From: CAYUCJ01 sp049282265
GTDB taxonomy: Bacteria > Desulfobacterota > DSM-4660 > Desulfatiglandales > Desulfatiglandaceae
Direction of reading: 5' to 3'
Length of the DNA stretch: 34,484 nt
Assembly: GCA_049282265.1 (NCBI GenBank)
Contig: JBAPTR010000089.1
Coordinates: 1-34,484, forward strand
Made by a program: the position numbers and the translations under genes. This document shows, in pieces, positions 1 to 9,018 of this stretch; within the stretch, counting starts at the first letter, position 1, and each line of letters begins with the position of its first letter. Below the pieces are notes generated by a model that saw nothing but the letters and a program-made list of their open reading frames with translations, was not told where the DNA came from and searched no databases.

Positions 1-211
1 GGGCAGAGCTGAATTCTTCCAGGTGGAAAAAGATGAGCATTTTGAGTTGGTCTTCAAAAGTCATTTGCAAAGGTCTATTTCCCCATGCTTTCAATGGGGG
101 CATGTTGATCATGGCATTGTGAATAGGCAGAGATATTTGCCCAAGAGATGGTGCATTTCCTTTGTTTAGACGGTCGGGGATGCGAATCATTTTGTAACTC
201 ATTGAAATCAT
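1..211 (-). CDS. DDE-type (IS4-like) transposase, N-terminal part, cut by left window edge
   Basis: An open frame starts at ATG 211 (further in-frame ATGs at 202 and 190) and stays open to base 1, giving about 70 residues. The segment NRPLQMTFEDQLKMLIFFH followed by LEEFSSA resembles the N-terminal region of IS4-like DDE transposases as I remember them; the catalytic DDE residues would lie outside the window. A perfect 14-bp inverted repeat brackets the first two start codons. The frame is on the same strand as the catabolic operon and begins about 215 bases after its last gene. The family call rests on a short segment and is moderate; the gene is incomplete here and its integrity is unknown. 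Confidence 0.5.
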   Translation of the reverse strand, partial: MISMSYKMIRIPDRLNKGNAPSLGQISLPIHNAMINMPPLKAWGNRPLQMTFEDQLKMLIFFHLEEFSSA

Positions 212-232
212 TAGAGATACAAAATGATTCGC
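182..232. repeat. Perfect 14-bp inverted repeat around transposase start
   Basis: Bases 182-195 (gcgaatcattttgt) are exactly complementary to 219-232, with a 23-base loop. In the minus-strand transcript this hairpin places start codons 211 and 202 in the loop and the third in-frame ATG (190) in the stem. It could limit translation of the transposase mRNA or be part of the element end. Bases 233-425 show no gene, only AT-rich spacer between the transposase and the end of the operon; no convincing hairpin-plus-T-run terminator is visible there. Confidence 0.6.
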
Positions 233-425
233 CCATGCCCTAACAGGAATGTCAAACAAAAAGTAGCTTAACCCATTGTTTTTTCAATTTATTTAAACCA
301 TCCGTATGCAATTCCCTAACCGGAAATTACTGAATCCACCTTAATCATTTGCCTTTTAATACGACAAGCCAAATCTTGCTCTCCAGCTTTGTACTGCATC
401 TTTGGCAAGGCTTTTATCATTTGAG

Positions 426-2999
426 TTAGAATTTAGGGAACATACCGCATTGAAGACATCGGTTCCCTTCATACTGCGCATCCAGTTCAGAATAACCGAG
501 TTCTACTTCTTTGCAATTTTTGATTCTCTTTGCCGGTGGCAAAGTGGGAATATTTCTGCGTTTGCGTCTTTTAAACGGACGAATATCGAGATCATCGTAG
601 GCAATGCCGACGGACTCAGGTGTCTGATATTCAAGCTTTTCCCCGCGCAGGTATTTGTCAATTGTATTGGCAGCCTTCATACCGGAAGCCATCGCCTCAA
701 TCACGGTTGTCGGCCCGGTGGTCGCATCACCGCCTGCAAAGATGCCTTCGATATTCGTTGCCATAGTGTGAGGATCGACATTAATGGTTTTATTTGCATT
801 GAGACTGATTTTCTCATCTCCCAGGACTGAAAGGTCCGGGGACTCCCCAATAGCGGAAATGATTAAATCCGCATCAATGGCAAATTCTGAACCCTCTATT
901 CTGATCGGCGTTCGTCGACCATCTTCTCCAGACTCGCCAAGTTCGGTCGCAAAGCACTCCAGTGCCGTGCAACGGCCGTCGCTGCAAACAATCCGGCATG
1001 GACTTGTCAAGTAGTGAATTTTAATGCCTTCCTTAAGTGCGGCTTCAATTTCATCTTTAATGGCGGGCATCTCCTCGCTGGTCCGCCGGTAGGCAATGGA
1101 AACCTCATCCGCGCCTTGTCTAAGCGCCATGCGCGCCGCATCGAAAGCGACGTTTCCCCCGCCAATCACTACCACTTTCTGCCCAATGTCCACTTTCTGT
1201 CCCGAATTAATACCTTTTAACCAAGCAGTGCCGCTTACACTCCCCTGGGCGTCCTTGTTGGGGACATCGAGATCGAAGCTTTTATGTGCCCCGACGGCGA
1301 TGAATATAGCATGGTAGCCTTCCCTGCGAAGATCGGTTAGGGATAGACCATTTTCCCCCACAGGACTGTTCAAGCGTATTTCAACCCCCATATTCTTAAC
1401 ACGGTCAATCTCCACTTCCAGGACCTGCCGGGGCAGCCGGTACTCAGGAATCGCCAGGGCCATCATCCCGCCGGCAACACTTTCCGCCTCGAATATGGTT
1501 ACCGCATACCCGGTTTTTGCCAAATGATAGCCGGCTGTTAAGCCCGCCGGTCCGGAACCTATGATTGCCACCCGCTGCGTTCGGGATCGCGGCGGCGGTG
1601 TGATTTCCGATCTGGCGCTGTTTTTTGCGACAGCATCGCAAAGGAATCGCTTTATTCCATTAATTGCAACGGATTCATCCATTTGACCGCGGTTGCATTT
1701 ATCCTCGCAAAACCGCGGGCATACCCGCCCGACAACGCCGGGAAGGGGTATTTTTTCTTCGATCACTTCAAGGGCTTCTTCATAACGTCCCAGGGTACAC
1801 AATTCGATATATTCCCTGACATTGATTCCGGCCGGGCAGGCAACAGAACAGGGGGGCGCCAGCAGCCACGGTGAAGGAGCATTAATGACACCCTTTGGCC
1901 ATTGGATGCAGTTCACCACCTCGTATCGTTCATCAGATTCGCTGCAATAACCACATGCAGCGCACTTGACGATATCGCCGGTTCGTCCCTCCCTGGATTT
2001 GGTCGGCCAGTCGGGATCGCAAATCAACGTCCTGGCCATGCCGATGATGTCGGCTTCCTGTTTGTTCAGGATTGTTTCCGCTGTGCCTGGCATCCGGATC
2101 TTCCCCGCGGCTACAATGGGGATATTGTACCCGGCCGCCCTGACGGTTTTGCGAATGCCGCCGGCCAGATAAACCTGCGGTCCATCGGGATTCCACCAGC
2201 GCGGACTCATCCGGTACCCGCTGTACCCTGTCCCTGCAAATGGTGGAAAGTTGGGCGCAGGAGGATCGGCATCTTCGAATCGCTCTCCGGCAGACACGCT
2301 AATATAATCAACCCCCATGCGCGCCAGGCGCGCGGCAATTCTCCCGGTTTGAAGCAGTGTATTGCCTGCTTTGGTAAATTCTTCCCCGTTCATTCTCATG
2401 CCGACAGGATAATCGCCGACCCGGTCCCTGACAGCAAGGATGACTTTTGTGGGTAATTTTACCCGCCCTTCGAAATCACCACCGTATTGATCGGTGCGCT
2501 TGTTTACCAGGGAAAGAAAAGAAGCCAGTGTAGTAAAGTGTGCCATATGAAGTTCAACAAAATCGAATCCCGCTTGCTTGGCCCTTAACGCACCGCTGGC
2601 GAACTGCTCGGGGATCGCTTTAATATCTTCAATCTTCAGATCCTCAACTTTCTGGCGCCAGCCGCTGCGGGACAATTTTAAAAAGTGAATCAACTGGATA
2701 CCGATTTTAACGTCCGGATTTACCGAACGTATGTCATCGGTGAATTGCTTTAACTCAATAATGAACTCGTCATCACTGACGCGAAGGTTAAAAGAGCTTC
2801 GCGATGGAAGCACAACCGCCGCTTCCACCACCATCGCGCCCAGTCCGCCCTTCGCCATTCTTTGGTACCGTTCGGTAATTTGCTTGGTGACATGCCCATC
2901 TTCGGCTGCCAACCGAGTGACGGCCGCAGTTGACATAATCCGGTTTGGTATCACACAGCCTCTGATATTGATCGGCGAAAACAACTTTTCAAATTTCAT
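426..2999 (-). CDS. Old-yellow-enzyme/GltD-like fusion oxidoreductase with several Fe-S motifs (857 aa)
   Basis: Predicted cytoplasmic NAD(P)H-dependent flavin oxidoreductase, likely reducing an enoyl- or dienoyl-type intermediate. Residues 1-340 form an OYE TIM barrel (MKFEKLFSPINIRG start, KRTDQYGG motif near 167). Cys346, 349, 352 and 364 follow the CxxCxxC-x11-C 4Fe-4S pattern of 2,4-dienoyl-CoA reductase/trimethylamine dehydrogenase relatives. Residues 384-435 add a GltD-like Fe-S region (CSVACPAG; CPRFCEDKC), then an FAD motif GSGPAG at 481-486 and a second nucleotide-binding motif GGGNVAFD near 610. The C-terminus has another Cys pair (NRCLQCG). At 857 aa it is longer than FadH-type enzymes (about 670 aa) because of the GltD-like insert. 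The usual HGAHGYL motif reads HMAHFTT (151-157), so the expected catalytic Tyr is Thr156. It is the last gene of the operon; an AGGGGGA ribosome site precedes ATG 2999. Substrate unknown. Confidence 0.85.
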   Translation of the reverse strand: MKFEKLFSPINIRGCVIPNRIMSTAAVTRLAAEDGHVTKQITERYQRMAKGGLGAMVVEAAVVLPSRSSFNLRVSDDEFIIELKQFTDDIRSVNPDVKIGIQLIHFLKLSRSGWRQKVEDLKIEDIKAIPEQFASGALRAKQAGFDFVELHMAHFTTLASFLSLVNKRTDQYGGDFEGRVKLPTKVILAVRDRVGDYPVGMRMNGEEFTKAGNTLLQTGRIAARLARMGVDYISVSAGERFEDADPPAPNFPPFAGTGYSGYRMSPRWWNPDGPQVYLAGGIRKTVRAAGYNIPIVAAGKIRMPGTAETILNKQEADIIGMARTLICDPDWPTKSREGRTGDIVKCAACGYCSESDERYEVVNCIQWPKGVINAPSPWLLAPPCSVACPAGINVREYIELCTLGRYEEALEVIEEKIPLPGVVGRVCPRFCEDKCNRGQMDESVAINGIKRFLCDAVAKNSARSEITPPPRSRTQRVAIIGSGPAGLTAGYHLAKTGYAVTIFEAESVAGGMMALAIPEYRLPRQVLEVEIDRVKNMGVEIRLNSPVGENGLSLTDLRREGYHAIFIAVGAHKSFDLDVPNKDAQGSVSGTAWLKGINSGQKVDIGQKVVVIGGGNVAFDAARMALRQGADEVSIAYRRTSEEMPAIKDEIEAALKEGIKIHYLTSPCRIVCSDGRCTALECFATELGESGEDGRRTPIRIEGSEFAIDADLIISAIGESPDLSVLGDEKISLNANKTINVDPHTMATNIEGIFAGGDATTGPTTVIEAMASGMKAANTIDKYLRGEKLEYQTPESVGIAYDDLDIRPFKRRKRRNIPTLPPAKRIKNCKEVELGYSELDAQYEGNRCLQCGMFPKF

Positions 3000-3028
3000 A
3001 TCTATATCCCCCTTTGAAGGATAATAGG

Positions 3029-5050
3029 TTACCTCTTAAATACCGCCTTGCGTTTCTCAAGAAAGGCTGAAATGCCCTCTTTTGCAGCTTCGGTGCAGGC
3101 GATGCGGGCTGCGCCCTGGTATCCCGCTTCCAAAGCATCGGAAAAATTTTGCGCTGCAGCGCCATTTCTGATCGTTTCAGCAAGGATCTGTACAGCTTCC
3201 CGGCTTAAATCCAGATTTCCGGCCCGCGGTTGATCGGGGAGCTCAATAGGTGGTAACCCGATACCCTCATCGGTAAAGCGCGGCAAATTCCCCTGCAGCC
3301 GGTTGACTTCTTCAACGGCCGCCCGGATCAATGCTGGGTAGTCTTCCACGACTTTCGATACCATGCCGATTTCCAACGCTTCTTTGACGCCGATGGATTT
3401 GGCCAGACAGATCATTTCGTGAAACAATTTTGCCCCTTCAGGCCAACGGCGGTATGGCACCACACAACCCCCGATGCCCGGGCTGATGCCGAGGGTCACC
3501 TCGGGGAACTGGAACCTGGCATTGCTCAAGGCGACAATGCCATGGCAGCGGATAGCGATCTCCAGGCCTCCGCCGAGGGCCATCCCGTTGATGGCCGCCA
3601 CAACGGGCTTTTCCATCTGATCCATAAATAACTGCACCTGCGCGCAGTCGCGTGCGTATTGGGCGGCAGCCTCTGAATTTCCCAATGTCTCGGGAAACCT
3701 GCCGATATCTGCGCCGGCTGAGAAAGCCCGATTACCGTATCCGGTGATCACAAATCCCTTGACGTCGGTGTCATCAGTGTAGGCTTTCAACACAGACAAA
3801 ATCTCGTTGTTCACCTCGTCACTGATGGCATTCATCGACTGGGGTCTTCTAATGGTGACAATTTTAACGCCGTCAATCTCATCCACTAAAATATGTCTTT
3901 TGAAATCAAGATACTCATCCAGCGGCCTGGTGGGTTGGGGAAAACCGGGACGATCTTCGCCAAACCGCTTCATGATCCGCATCACTTCTTTTTCTCCGAC
4001 CTGGGCCATGATATCCAATGGCCCTTTCTTGAAACCCAGGGCGATCTGGCATCCGAAGTTCAGATCCTGCTTGGATCCAATGCCCCTGTCAATGATATCG
4101 AATGACTGGGAAAAAAGGATGCCCAACATGCGGTCCCGAACGATCTTTTGCACTGCCTCGGGGACATCAACCGGCGTACCGGGGCGCGGTACGAGCCATC
4201 TATCCACCGAGGGGAACATGGGTGAAGGTTTATAGTGTGCCCCTTCCTCCATCTGCAGACTATTGGTTTCAAAGATGATCGGATTGCCGTTGCCCATATT
4301 GAGCACATATAAAGGGCCTTGGAAGGCAAACTCTTCAACAACCCGGCAAACCTGGCCGGCCGTTGCCTGGTCTAGGAGATAAGCAGCCTCATTGCACCAG
4401 TTGTCGAAAATACGATCCAACATGAAGCAGATGGCATTGTCCGTCATGACCGGTGCTTTTCCGGTTTCAGCAAACATCCACAGCAGATAGTCAATGGTTT
4501 CCTTGCTGGCACGATTCCAATTAATCACTTCCACAGCCAGGCTTCTCCAGGCCGGTGCAAAAAAATGGGTAACCGTGGTCCTCTCCGGGTGCTGCATTTT
4601 GGCGAAAATCCTGTCGGCCGGAATGGAGCTGGTGTTGGAGGTCAGAATGGTGTTGGTTCCAACGATTTTTTCAACTTCTGAAAATATCTTCTGTTTCAGC
4701 AGTATATCTTCGGTAGCCGATTCGATCACCAGATCGCAATCGACAATCTGCCGGTAGTCGGTGGTATAAATGATATTTTCGGTGACCCGGGCGGCATTTT
4801 CTTCGCTCATTTTCTTGCGATCCACTGCCTTGCGGGCATAACCATTCAAGCGTTCTTCGGCATTTTTAAGCGACTTTTCGGCCACATCGACAAGAATCAG
4901 TTTGCCTTCCGGGATTGCGCTCTTTAAATAATAGCCGATATCGGGACCAATGGTTCCGGCGCCGATAATGGCGAACGTCTTGGGAAGCGCACGTGCGGGT
5001 CGTTCAATAAGTGGATTCAAATTCTTGTTGTACAGATTATTGGTATTCAT
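3029..5050 (-). CDS. 3-hydroxyacyl-CoA dehydrogenase / enoyl-CoA hydratase fusion
   Basis: Bifunctional beta-oxidation enzyme: NAD-dependent oxidation of a 3-hydroxyacyl-CoA and hydration of an enoyl-CoA. Using ATG 5050 (673 aa), the N-terminal Rossmann motif GAGTIG is at 30-35 and the crotonase domain covers about 385-673. Crotonase Glu497 (GGGLEIA) and Glu517 (FPEVTLG) match both catalytic glutamates of enoyl-CoA hydratase. In the dehydrogenase domain His162 and Glu174 are present, but the usual PGFIVNR segment reads AICFMLDR, so the conserved Asn is Asp212. Dehydrogenase-first order is the reverse of FadB and resembles some archaeal fusions. ATG 5050 is preferred because GGGAG lies 6 bases upstream; ATG 5062 with AGGAG 3 bases upstream is an alternative. 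It lies 29 bases before the OYE gene in the operon. Confidence 0.88.
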   Translation of the reverse strand: MNTNNLYNKNLNPLIERPARALPKTFAIIGAGTIGPDIGYYLKSAIPEGKLILVDVAEKSLKNAEERLNGYARKAVDRKKMSEENAARVTENIIYTTDYRQIVDCDLVIESATEDILLKQKIFSEVEKIVGTNTILTSNTSSIPADRIFAKMQHPERTTVTHFFAPAWRSLAVEVINWNRASKETIDYLLWMFAETGKAPVMTDNAICFMLDRIFDNWCNEAAYLLDQATAGQVCRVVEEFAFQGPLYVLNMGNGNPIIFETNSLQMEEGAHYKPSPMFPSVDRWLVPRPGTPVDVPEAVQKIVRDRMLGILFSQSFDIIDRGIGSKQDLNFGCQIALGFKKGPLDIMAQVGEKEVMRIMKRFGEDRPGFPQPTRPLDEYLDFKRHILVDEIDGVKIVTIRRPQSMNAISDEVNNEILSVLKAYTDDTDVKGFVITGYGNRAFSAGADIGRFPETLGNSEAAAQYARDCAQVQLFMDQMEKPVVAAINGMALGGGLEIAIRCHGIVALSNARFQFPEVTLGISPGIGGCVVPYRRWPEGAKLFHEMICLAKSIGVKEALEIGMVSKVVEDYPALIRAAVEEVNRLQGNLPRFTDEGIGLPPIELPDQPRAGNLDLSREAVQILAETIRNGAAAQNFSDALEAGYQGAARIACTEAAKEGISAFLEKRKAVFKR

Positions 5051-5149
5051 TTTTTCTCCCATTTTCTCCTTCAACCCCTTCAATTAATTTAGAAATAATA
5101 CGCGGTTTTAAGACGTATCCGGCCCCTGTTGGCTGCAATTAGGCCGATT

Positions 5150-6871
5150 TTAACACGTTAGCCGTTGTCGTAGTTCTTGACTTGAAGCGATATCGATCGT
5201 TTTCGTTTCCGGATCAAGCACAACGCCATATTGTTCATGTGCAAATTGTTCACTGATATATCCGTTCTGTATATCAGCGGCGATATCTTCCATATCGCGT
5301 TCCAGAGGATCACCGAAACCTCCGCCCCCGGCGGACACCATGGTCACCACGTCTCCGGCCGATAATTGCGTGAGTCCATATGGGTTTCCAGGCTTCTGGT
5401 TGACCAAAAAACTGGCTTTGCCTCCCCTTTTACCGCCAAAAAGTCCTTCGGGTGCATACTGAAATCGTCCGGCCTGGATTCCCAAATTCACTTGTCCGGA
5501 AGGGGCCAAGTCGTCATTGGGAATTTGAAAAGTTTCCACTTTGCCAAGGCCACCCCGTTGTTTGCCGGCACCACCTGAATCGGTAACCAGGCTTCGTTCC
5601 CCAATAATCAGCGGTGTATCGCTTTCAAAGATTTCAACCGGCGTATTGGCGCCATTGGCCGGGAAAATGTAGACATAGTCCCCATCTTTATCGGAACTGG
5701 CACCCAGTCCACCGCCGCGAATGATAACCGAATGGAAAGGCGCACCGTTATTGCGTTGTCCATAAAAGACATTCATTGCAGCCGGAGTTCCTCCGCTTGC
5801 AGCGATAACACGTCCAGGCCTGACGTCCGCCAGGGCCCGATAAATAATTTCGGTGACGAAATGGCCGATCTGCATACGGGCGGCCACGGCCGCCGGGAAT
5901 TCACAATTGATGATGCTGCCCTTTGGCGCGCTGAGCTTGATGGGTCTGGCACTGCCGTGGTTGTTGGGCAGATCCGGGTCAAACATGCTTTTAAAGGCCA
6001 TAAAAACATAGGCATAGGTGAAGTTGTAGACCACATTGCCGCCCCAATTTACCTGCTTTGAAGAGCCTTCAAAATCGACTTCTACGTCACTGCCCTCAAT
6101 TTTCACTGCAGCCTTGAGAAGCAGGTTTTCCTTTCCTTCTCCCTGTTCTATAATTGCTTCAGCACGGTATACATTGTCGGGAATGGCCGCGATGGCCTCA
6201 CGCATGCTCTTTTCGGTGCGGCCGATGATTTCGTCGGCCAAATCTTGCAGGCCATCCATGCCGTAGTCGTCAAGCAACAGACATATTTTTTCGGCACATA
6301 CATGATTGGCGGCGATTTGGCTGCGAATGTCACCGATGACCTCTTCCGGCGTGCGCACATTAAAGCGGATCATTTCCAATACAGCCTCGTTTAAAACCCC
6401 ACCGTCGTACAGCTTCACAAACGGTATAAACAGACCGTCCTCAAAGATATCATGGTTGTCGGAAGCCACGCGTCCGCCAATATCGGAGTGATGGAAAACG
6501 CAGGCTGTAAATGCCGTTACGCGGTCCCTATAAAAAATCGGCGACATGACGCAGACATCGTTCAGGTGCCCTGCCAGCGCCCAGGGATCGTTGGTAATGA
6601 AGACATCACCAGGCTTGTATGTCTCAACGGGGATTCGCCTAACCAGGTTGCGGATACCAATGGCCATGGCGCCAGATTGTCCGGGCGTTACAAAAGAACC
6701 CTGGGCCAACTCCCTGCCTTTAGAGTCGGTGAACATGCAAGTGTAATCGTGAGCATCGCGCAGCAGGCTCGAAAAGGCTGTGCGCGCAACAGAACCGTCG
6801 GCCTCATCAACAATGGATATCAGGCGACGCCAAAGTATTTCCAAAGTTATCGGGTCAAAGCTGCGTCCCAT
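5150..6871 (-). CDS. Hydantoinase B/oxoprolinase-family protein (HyuB/acetone-carboxylase-alpha-like)
   Basis: Full-length 573-aa member of the HyuB family, whose members act with a HyuA-type ATPase as N-methylhydantoinases, 5-oxoprolinases or biotin-independent carboxylases for acetone and acetophenone. The start MGRSFDPITLEI and the segment NDPWALAGHLND (94-105, family pattern NDPYxGGTHLPD) identify it. AAGGAGG precedes ATG 6871, and only 2 bases separate it from the hyuA-type gene, so the two are surely co-translated. The reaction cannot be read from sequence. The surrounding acyl-CoA genes favour a carboxylase or a ring-opening role over purine or hydantoin use. No third, gamma-type carboxylase subunit is seen nearby. 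Confidence 0.85.
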   Translation of the reverse strand: MGRSFDPITLEILWRRLISIVDEADGSVARTAFSSLLRDAHDYTCMFTDSKGRELAQGSFVTPGQSGAMAIGIRNLVRRIPVETYKPGDVFITNDPWALAGHLNDVCVMSPIFYRDRVTAFTACVFHHSDIGGRVASDNHDIFEDGLFIPFVKLYDGGVLNEAVLEMIRFNVRTPEEVIGDIRSQIAANHVCAEKICLLLDDYGMDGLQDLADEIIGRTEKSMREAIAAIPDNVYRAEAIIEQGEGKENLLLKAAVKIEGSDVEVDFEGSSKQVNWGGNVVYNFTYAYVFMAFKSMFDPDLPNNHGSARPIKLSAPKGSIINCEFPAAVAARMQIGHFVTEIIYRALADVRPGRVIAASGGTPAAMNVFYGQRNNGAPFHSVIIRGGGLGASSDKDGDYVYIFPANGANTPVEIFESDTPLIIGERSLVTDSGGAGKQRGGLGKVETFQIPNDDLAPSGQVNLGIQAGRFQYAPEGLFGGKRGGKASFLVNQKPGNPYGLTQLSAGDVVTMVSAGGGGFGDPLERDMEDIAADIQNGYISEQFAHEQYGVVLDPETKTIDIASSQELRQRLTC

Positions 6872-6873
6872 CT

Positions 6874-8967
6874 TTATTCCTCCTTTAAATCAATCCAAAT
6901 GAAGCCAAACTCGTCGACCGAGGCTGTAGCATCTTCTCCGACGATGACGGTTGATTCCCTTTCTTCAATAATCGCCGGTCCTCGAAATTCGACGTCAGAT
7001 GGAAGAAGATATCGGTCATATACAGTGTATGGTAAAAAATCACCGACAATGCCTGAATAGGCTGCGCGCTGTCCCTTAATAGCATTCTCTAGATTCCTGC
7101 CGGCCAGGTTTTTCCGGCTCAATTTCAGAAGGCGTTCCGGCAGGCTGGCGCGCACCCGGAAATTTATAAACTCCACCTGAGAATCGGGGTAGGTACGACC
7201 GTATAGTTTCCGGTAAAGGTCATCGTATCGTTCACGAAGCTCTTCAATGGACACTTCAGCAAAATGGCGATCTGGAATCGCTATGTTCATTTCAGACCCT
7301 TGTCCGATAAAGCGCAGATCAACTGAGCGTTGAAAGCTAATCGCCTCTGCATTTCCGGTTTTACTTAGGGTGCGGGCGCCTTCACTCTCCATCTCCTGGA
7401 ACAGCTGCTCGATCGCACCGAAATCGGCTTGGGCCAAAGCGACTTTATGGCTTCGCACCAGGTCGAAAGCCCTGGGGGCTGTGAAGAAGCCCAAAGCTGA
7501 CCCGACACCGGCGTTGGGAGGAATAATCAGGCGGGGAGTGCCCAATTTCTTGGCAAGACCATAGGCGTGCACCGGCCCGGCTCCTCCAAAGGCAATGATG
7601 GTGGTTATCTTGGGATTGCCACCCTTTTCAGCGATGTGAGTTTTAGCAGCCGCCGCCATAGTTTCATTTATTAAATCGTGAATCCCCCAAATTGCTTGTA
7701 CATAGGAAACATCCAAGGGCCCGGCGATTTTTTCCTGGACCCCCAGCTTTGCACCATTTTCATCTAATGGCATTTCTCCACCGAGAAAGTAGTCGGCATT
7801 CAAATACCCTAAAAGCAAATCAGCATCGGTAACACAAGGATCCATGCCGTTGTTTCCGTAACATATGGGACCTGGTTCGGCGCCTGCACTTTCCGGTCCC
7901 ACCTGCAGAGTTCCCATTTTGCTGACTTTGGCAATACTTCCACCACCGGCGCCGATCTCCATCAAATCGACGACTGGGACCTGAATGGTAAGCCCGCTGC
8001 CTTTCATGAAACGCTGCACCCGACCTACTTCAAAAGTGGGCACCACACTGGCTATGCCGTTTTGAATCAGGCACGACTTGGCCGTAGTGCCGCCCATGTC
8101 GAAACAGAAAATCTCGGGTATATTAAACAGCTTCCCGTAGTACTGACCTGAAATCACTGCTGCCGTGGGCCCGGATTCAATTATTCGGACAGGGAATTCG
8201 GCTGCGGTTTCAACGGAAGTGACTCCCCCGCTGGACAACATGATGAAAAGCTTACCGGAGAATCCGATTGTTTCCAGCCTGTCGGACAGCTTTGACAGAT
8301 ATCTTTTTGTCAGCGGCTTAACATAGGCGTTTGTTGCTGTTGTGCTGGTGCGTTCGTATTCTTTAATCTGTGGAAGTACTTCATAGGATATCGAAACCGT
8401 TAAATTTGGCGCTTCTTCACGGATGATTTCTTTAATCATCAACTCATGGACTGGATTTTCAAATGAGTTAATCAGGCAGACGGCAATGGATTCCACCTCC
8501 ATATTCAGCAAACGCCGGATAATCGATCGCGCCTCCTCCGGGTCAAGGGATTTCAAAATGGAGCCGTCGCTCCGAATCCGTTCATCTACTTCGAACCTGA
8601 ACCGCCTCGGTATCAGTGGTTGAGGAAATTCAGCGAAAATATCATAGACTGAATAGCGGCTTTCTCTACCCAATTCCAAAATATCACGAAAGCCCTTGGT
8701 GGTAATAAGGCCTGTTCGTGCGCCTTTTCTTTCAATAATAGAATTAATCACCAGGGTTGTGCCGTGGATCACCTCGTCTAATTTATCGATGTACCCGGGA
8801 ACAAGGCGCTCAAGCCCTTTTACGCCGTATTCCACAGCGTCCGAAGGGTCTCTCGGGGTGGTCAGACATTTATTGACTGTGATTTCTCCGGTTTCGTCAT
8901 TCAACAAAACGAAATCTGTAAAAGTTCCGCCGATATCACAACCTAACCGATAGAATTTTTTTCTCAT
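6874..8967 (-). CDS. Hydantoinase A/oxoprolinase-family protein (HyuA/acetone-carboxylase-beta-like)
   Basis: A 697-aa ATP-binding partner of the HyuB-type protein. It carries the ASKHA phosphate loops DIGGTFTD (11-18) and FDMGGTTAKS, the segment GPTAAVISG and a later HyuA-type motif AFGGAGPVHA. In characterised relatives this subunit phosphorylates the carbonyl or enol of the substrate before hydrolysis or carboxylation. AGGAG precedes ATG 8967. The gene sits between an AMP-forming ligase gene and hyuB in the operon. The length is normal for separate HyuA proteins; 5-oxoprolinases are usually fused proteins of over 1200 aa, so that role is less likely. Confident of family, not of substrate. 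Confidence 0.87.
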   Translation of the reverse strand: MRKKFYRLGCDIGGTFTDFVLLNDETGEITVNKCLTTPRDPSDAVEYGVKGLERLVPGYIDKLDEVIHGTTLVINSIIERKGARTGLITTKGFRDILELGRESRYSVYDIFAEFPQPLIPRRFRFEVDERIRSDGSILKSLDPEEARSIIRRLLNMEVESIAVCLINSFENPVHELMIKEIIREEAPNLTVSISYEVLPQIKEYERTSTTATNAYVKPLTKRYLSKLSDRLETIGFSGKLFIMLSSGGVTSVETAAEFPVRIIESGPTAAVISGQYYGKLFNIPEIFCFDMGGTTAKSCLIQNGIASVVPTFEVGRVQRFMKGSGLTIQVPVVDLMEIGAGGGSIAKVSKMGTLQVGPESAGAEPGPICYGNNGMDPCVTDADLLLGYLNADYFLGGEMPLDENGAKLGVQEKIAGPLDVSYVQAIWGIHDLINETMAAAAKTHIAEKGGNPKITTIIAFGGAGPVHAYGLAKKLGTPRLIIPPNAGVGSALGFFTAPRAFDLVRSHKVALAQADFGAIEQLFQEMESEGARTLSKTGNAEAISFQRSVDLRFIGQGSEMNIAIPDRHFAEVSIEELRERYDDLYRKLYGRTYPDSQVEFINFRVRASLPERLLKLSRKNLAGRNLENAIKGQRAAYSGIVGDFLPYTVYDRYLLPSDVEFRGPAIIEERESTVIVGEDATASVDEFGFIWIDLKEE

Positions 8968-9018
8968 GAAAATCTCCTACTTTGTCTCGAGGGAAACAGG
9001 TCTTAATGACTCTTGCCA

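Noticed and set aside
402..830. Plus-strand open frames opposite the long minus-strand genes throughout the window
   Set aside because: They overlap genes with clear family motifs, lack ribosome sites and recognisable domains, and fit antisense shadows.
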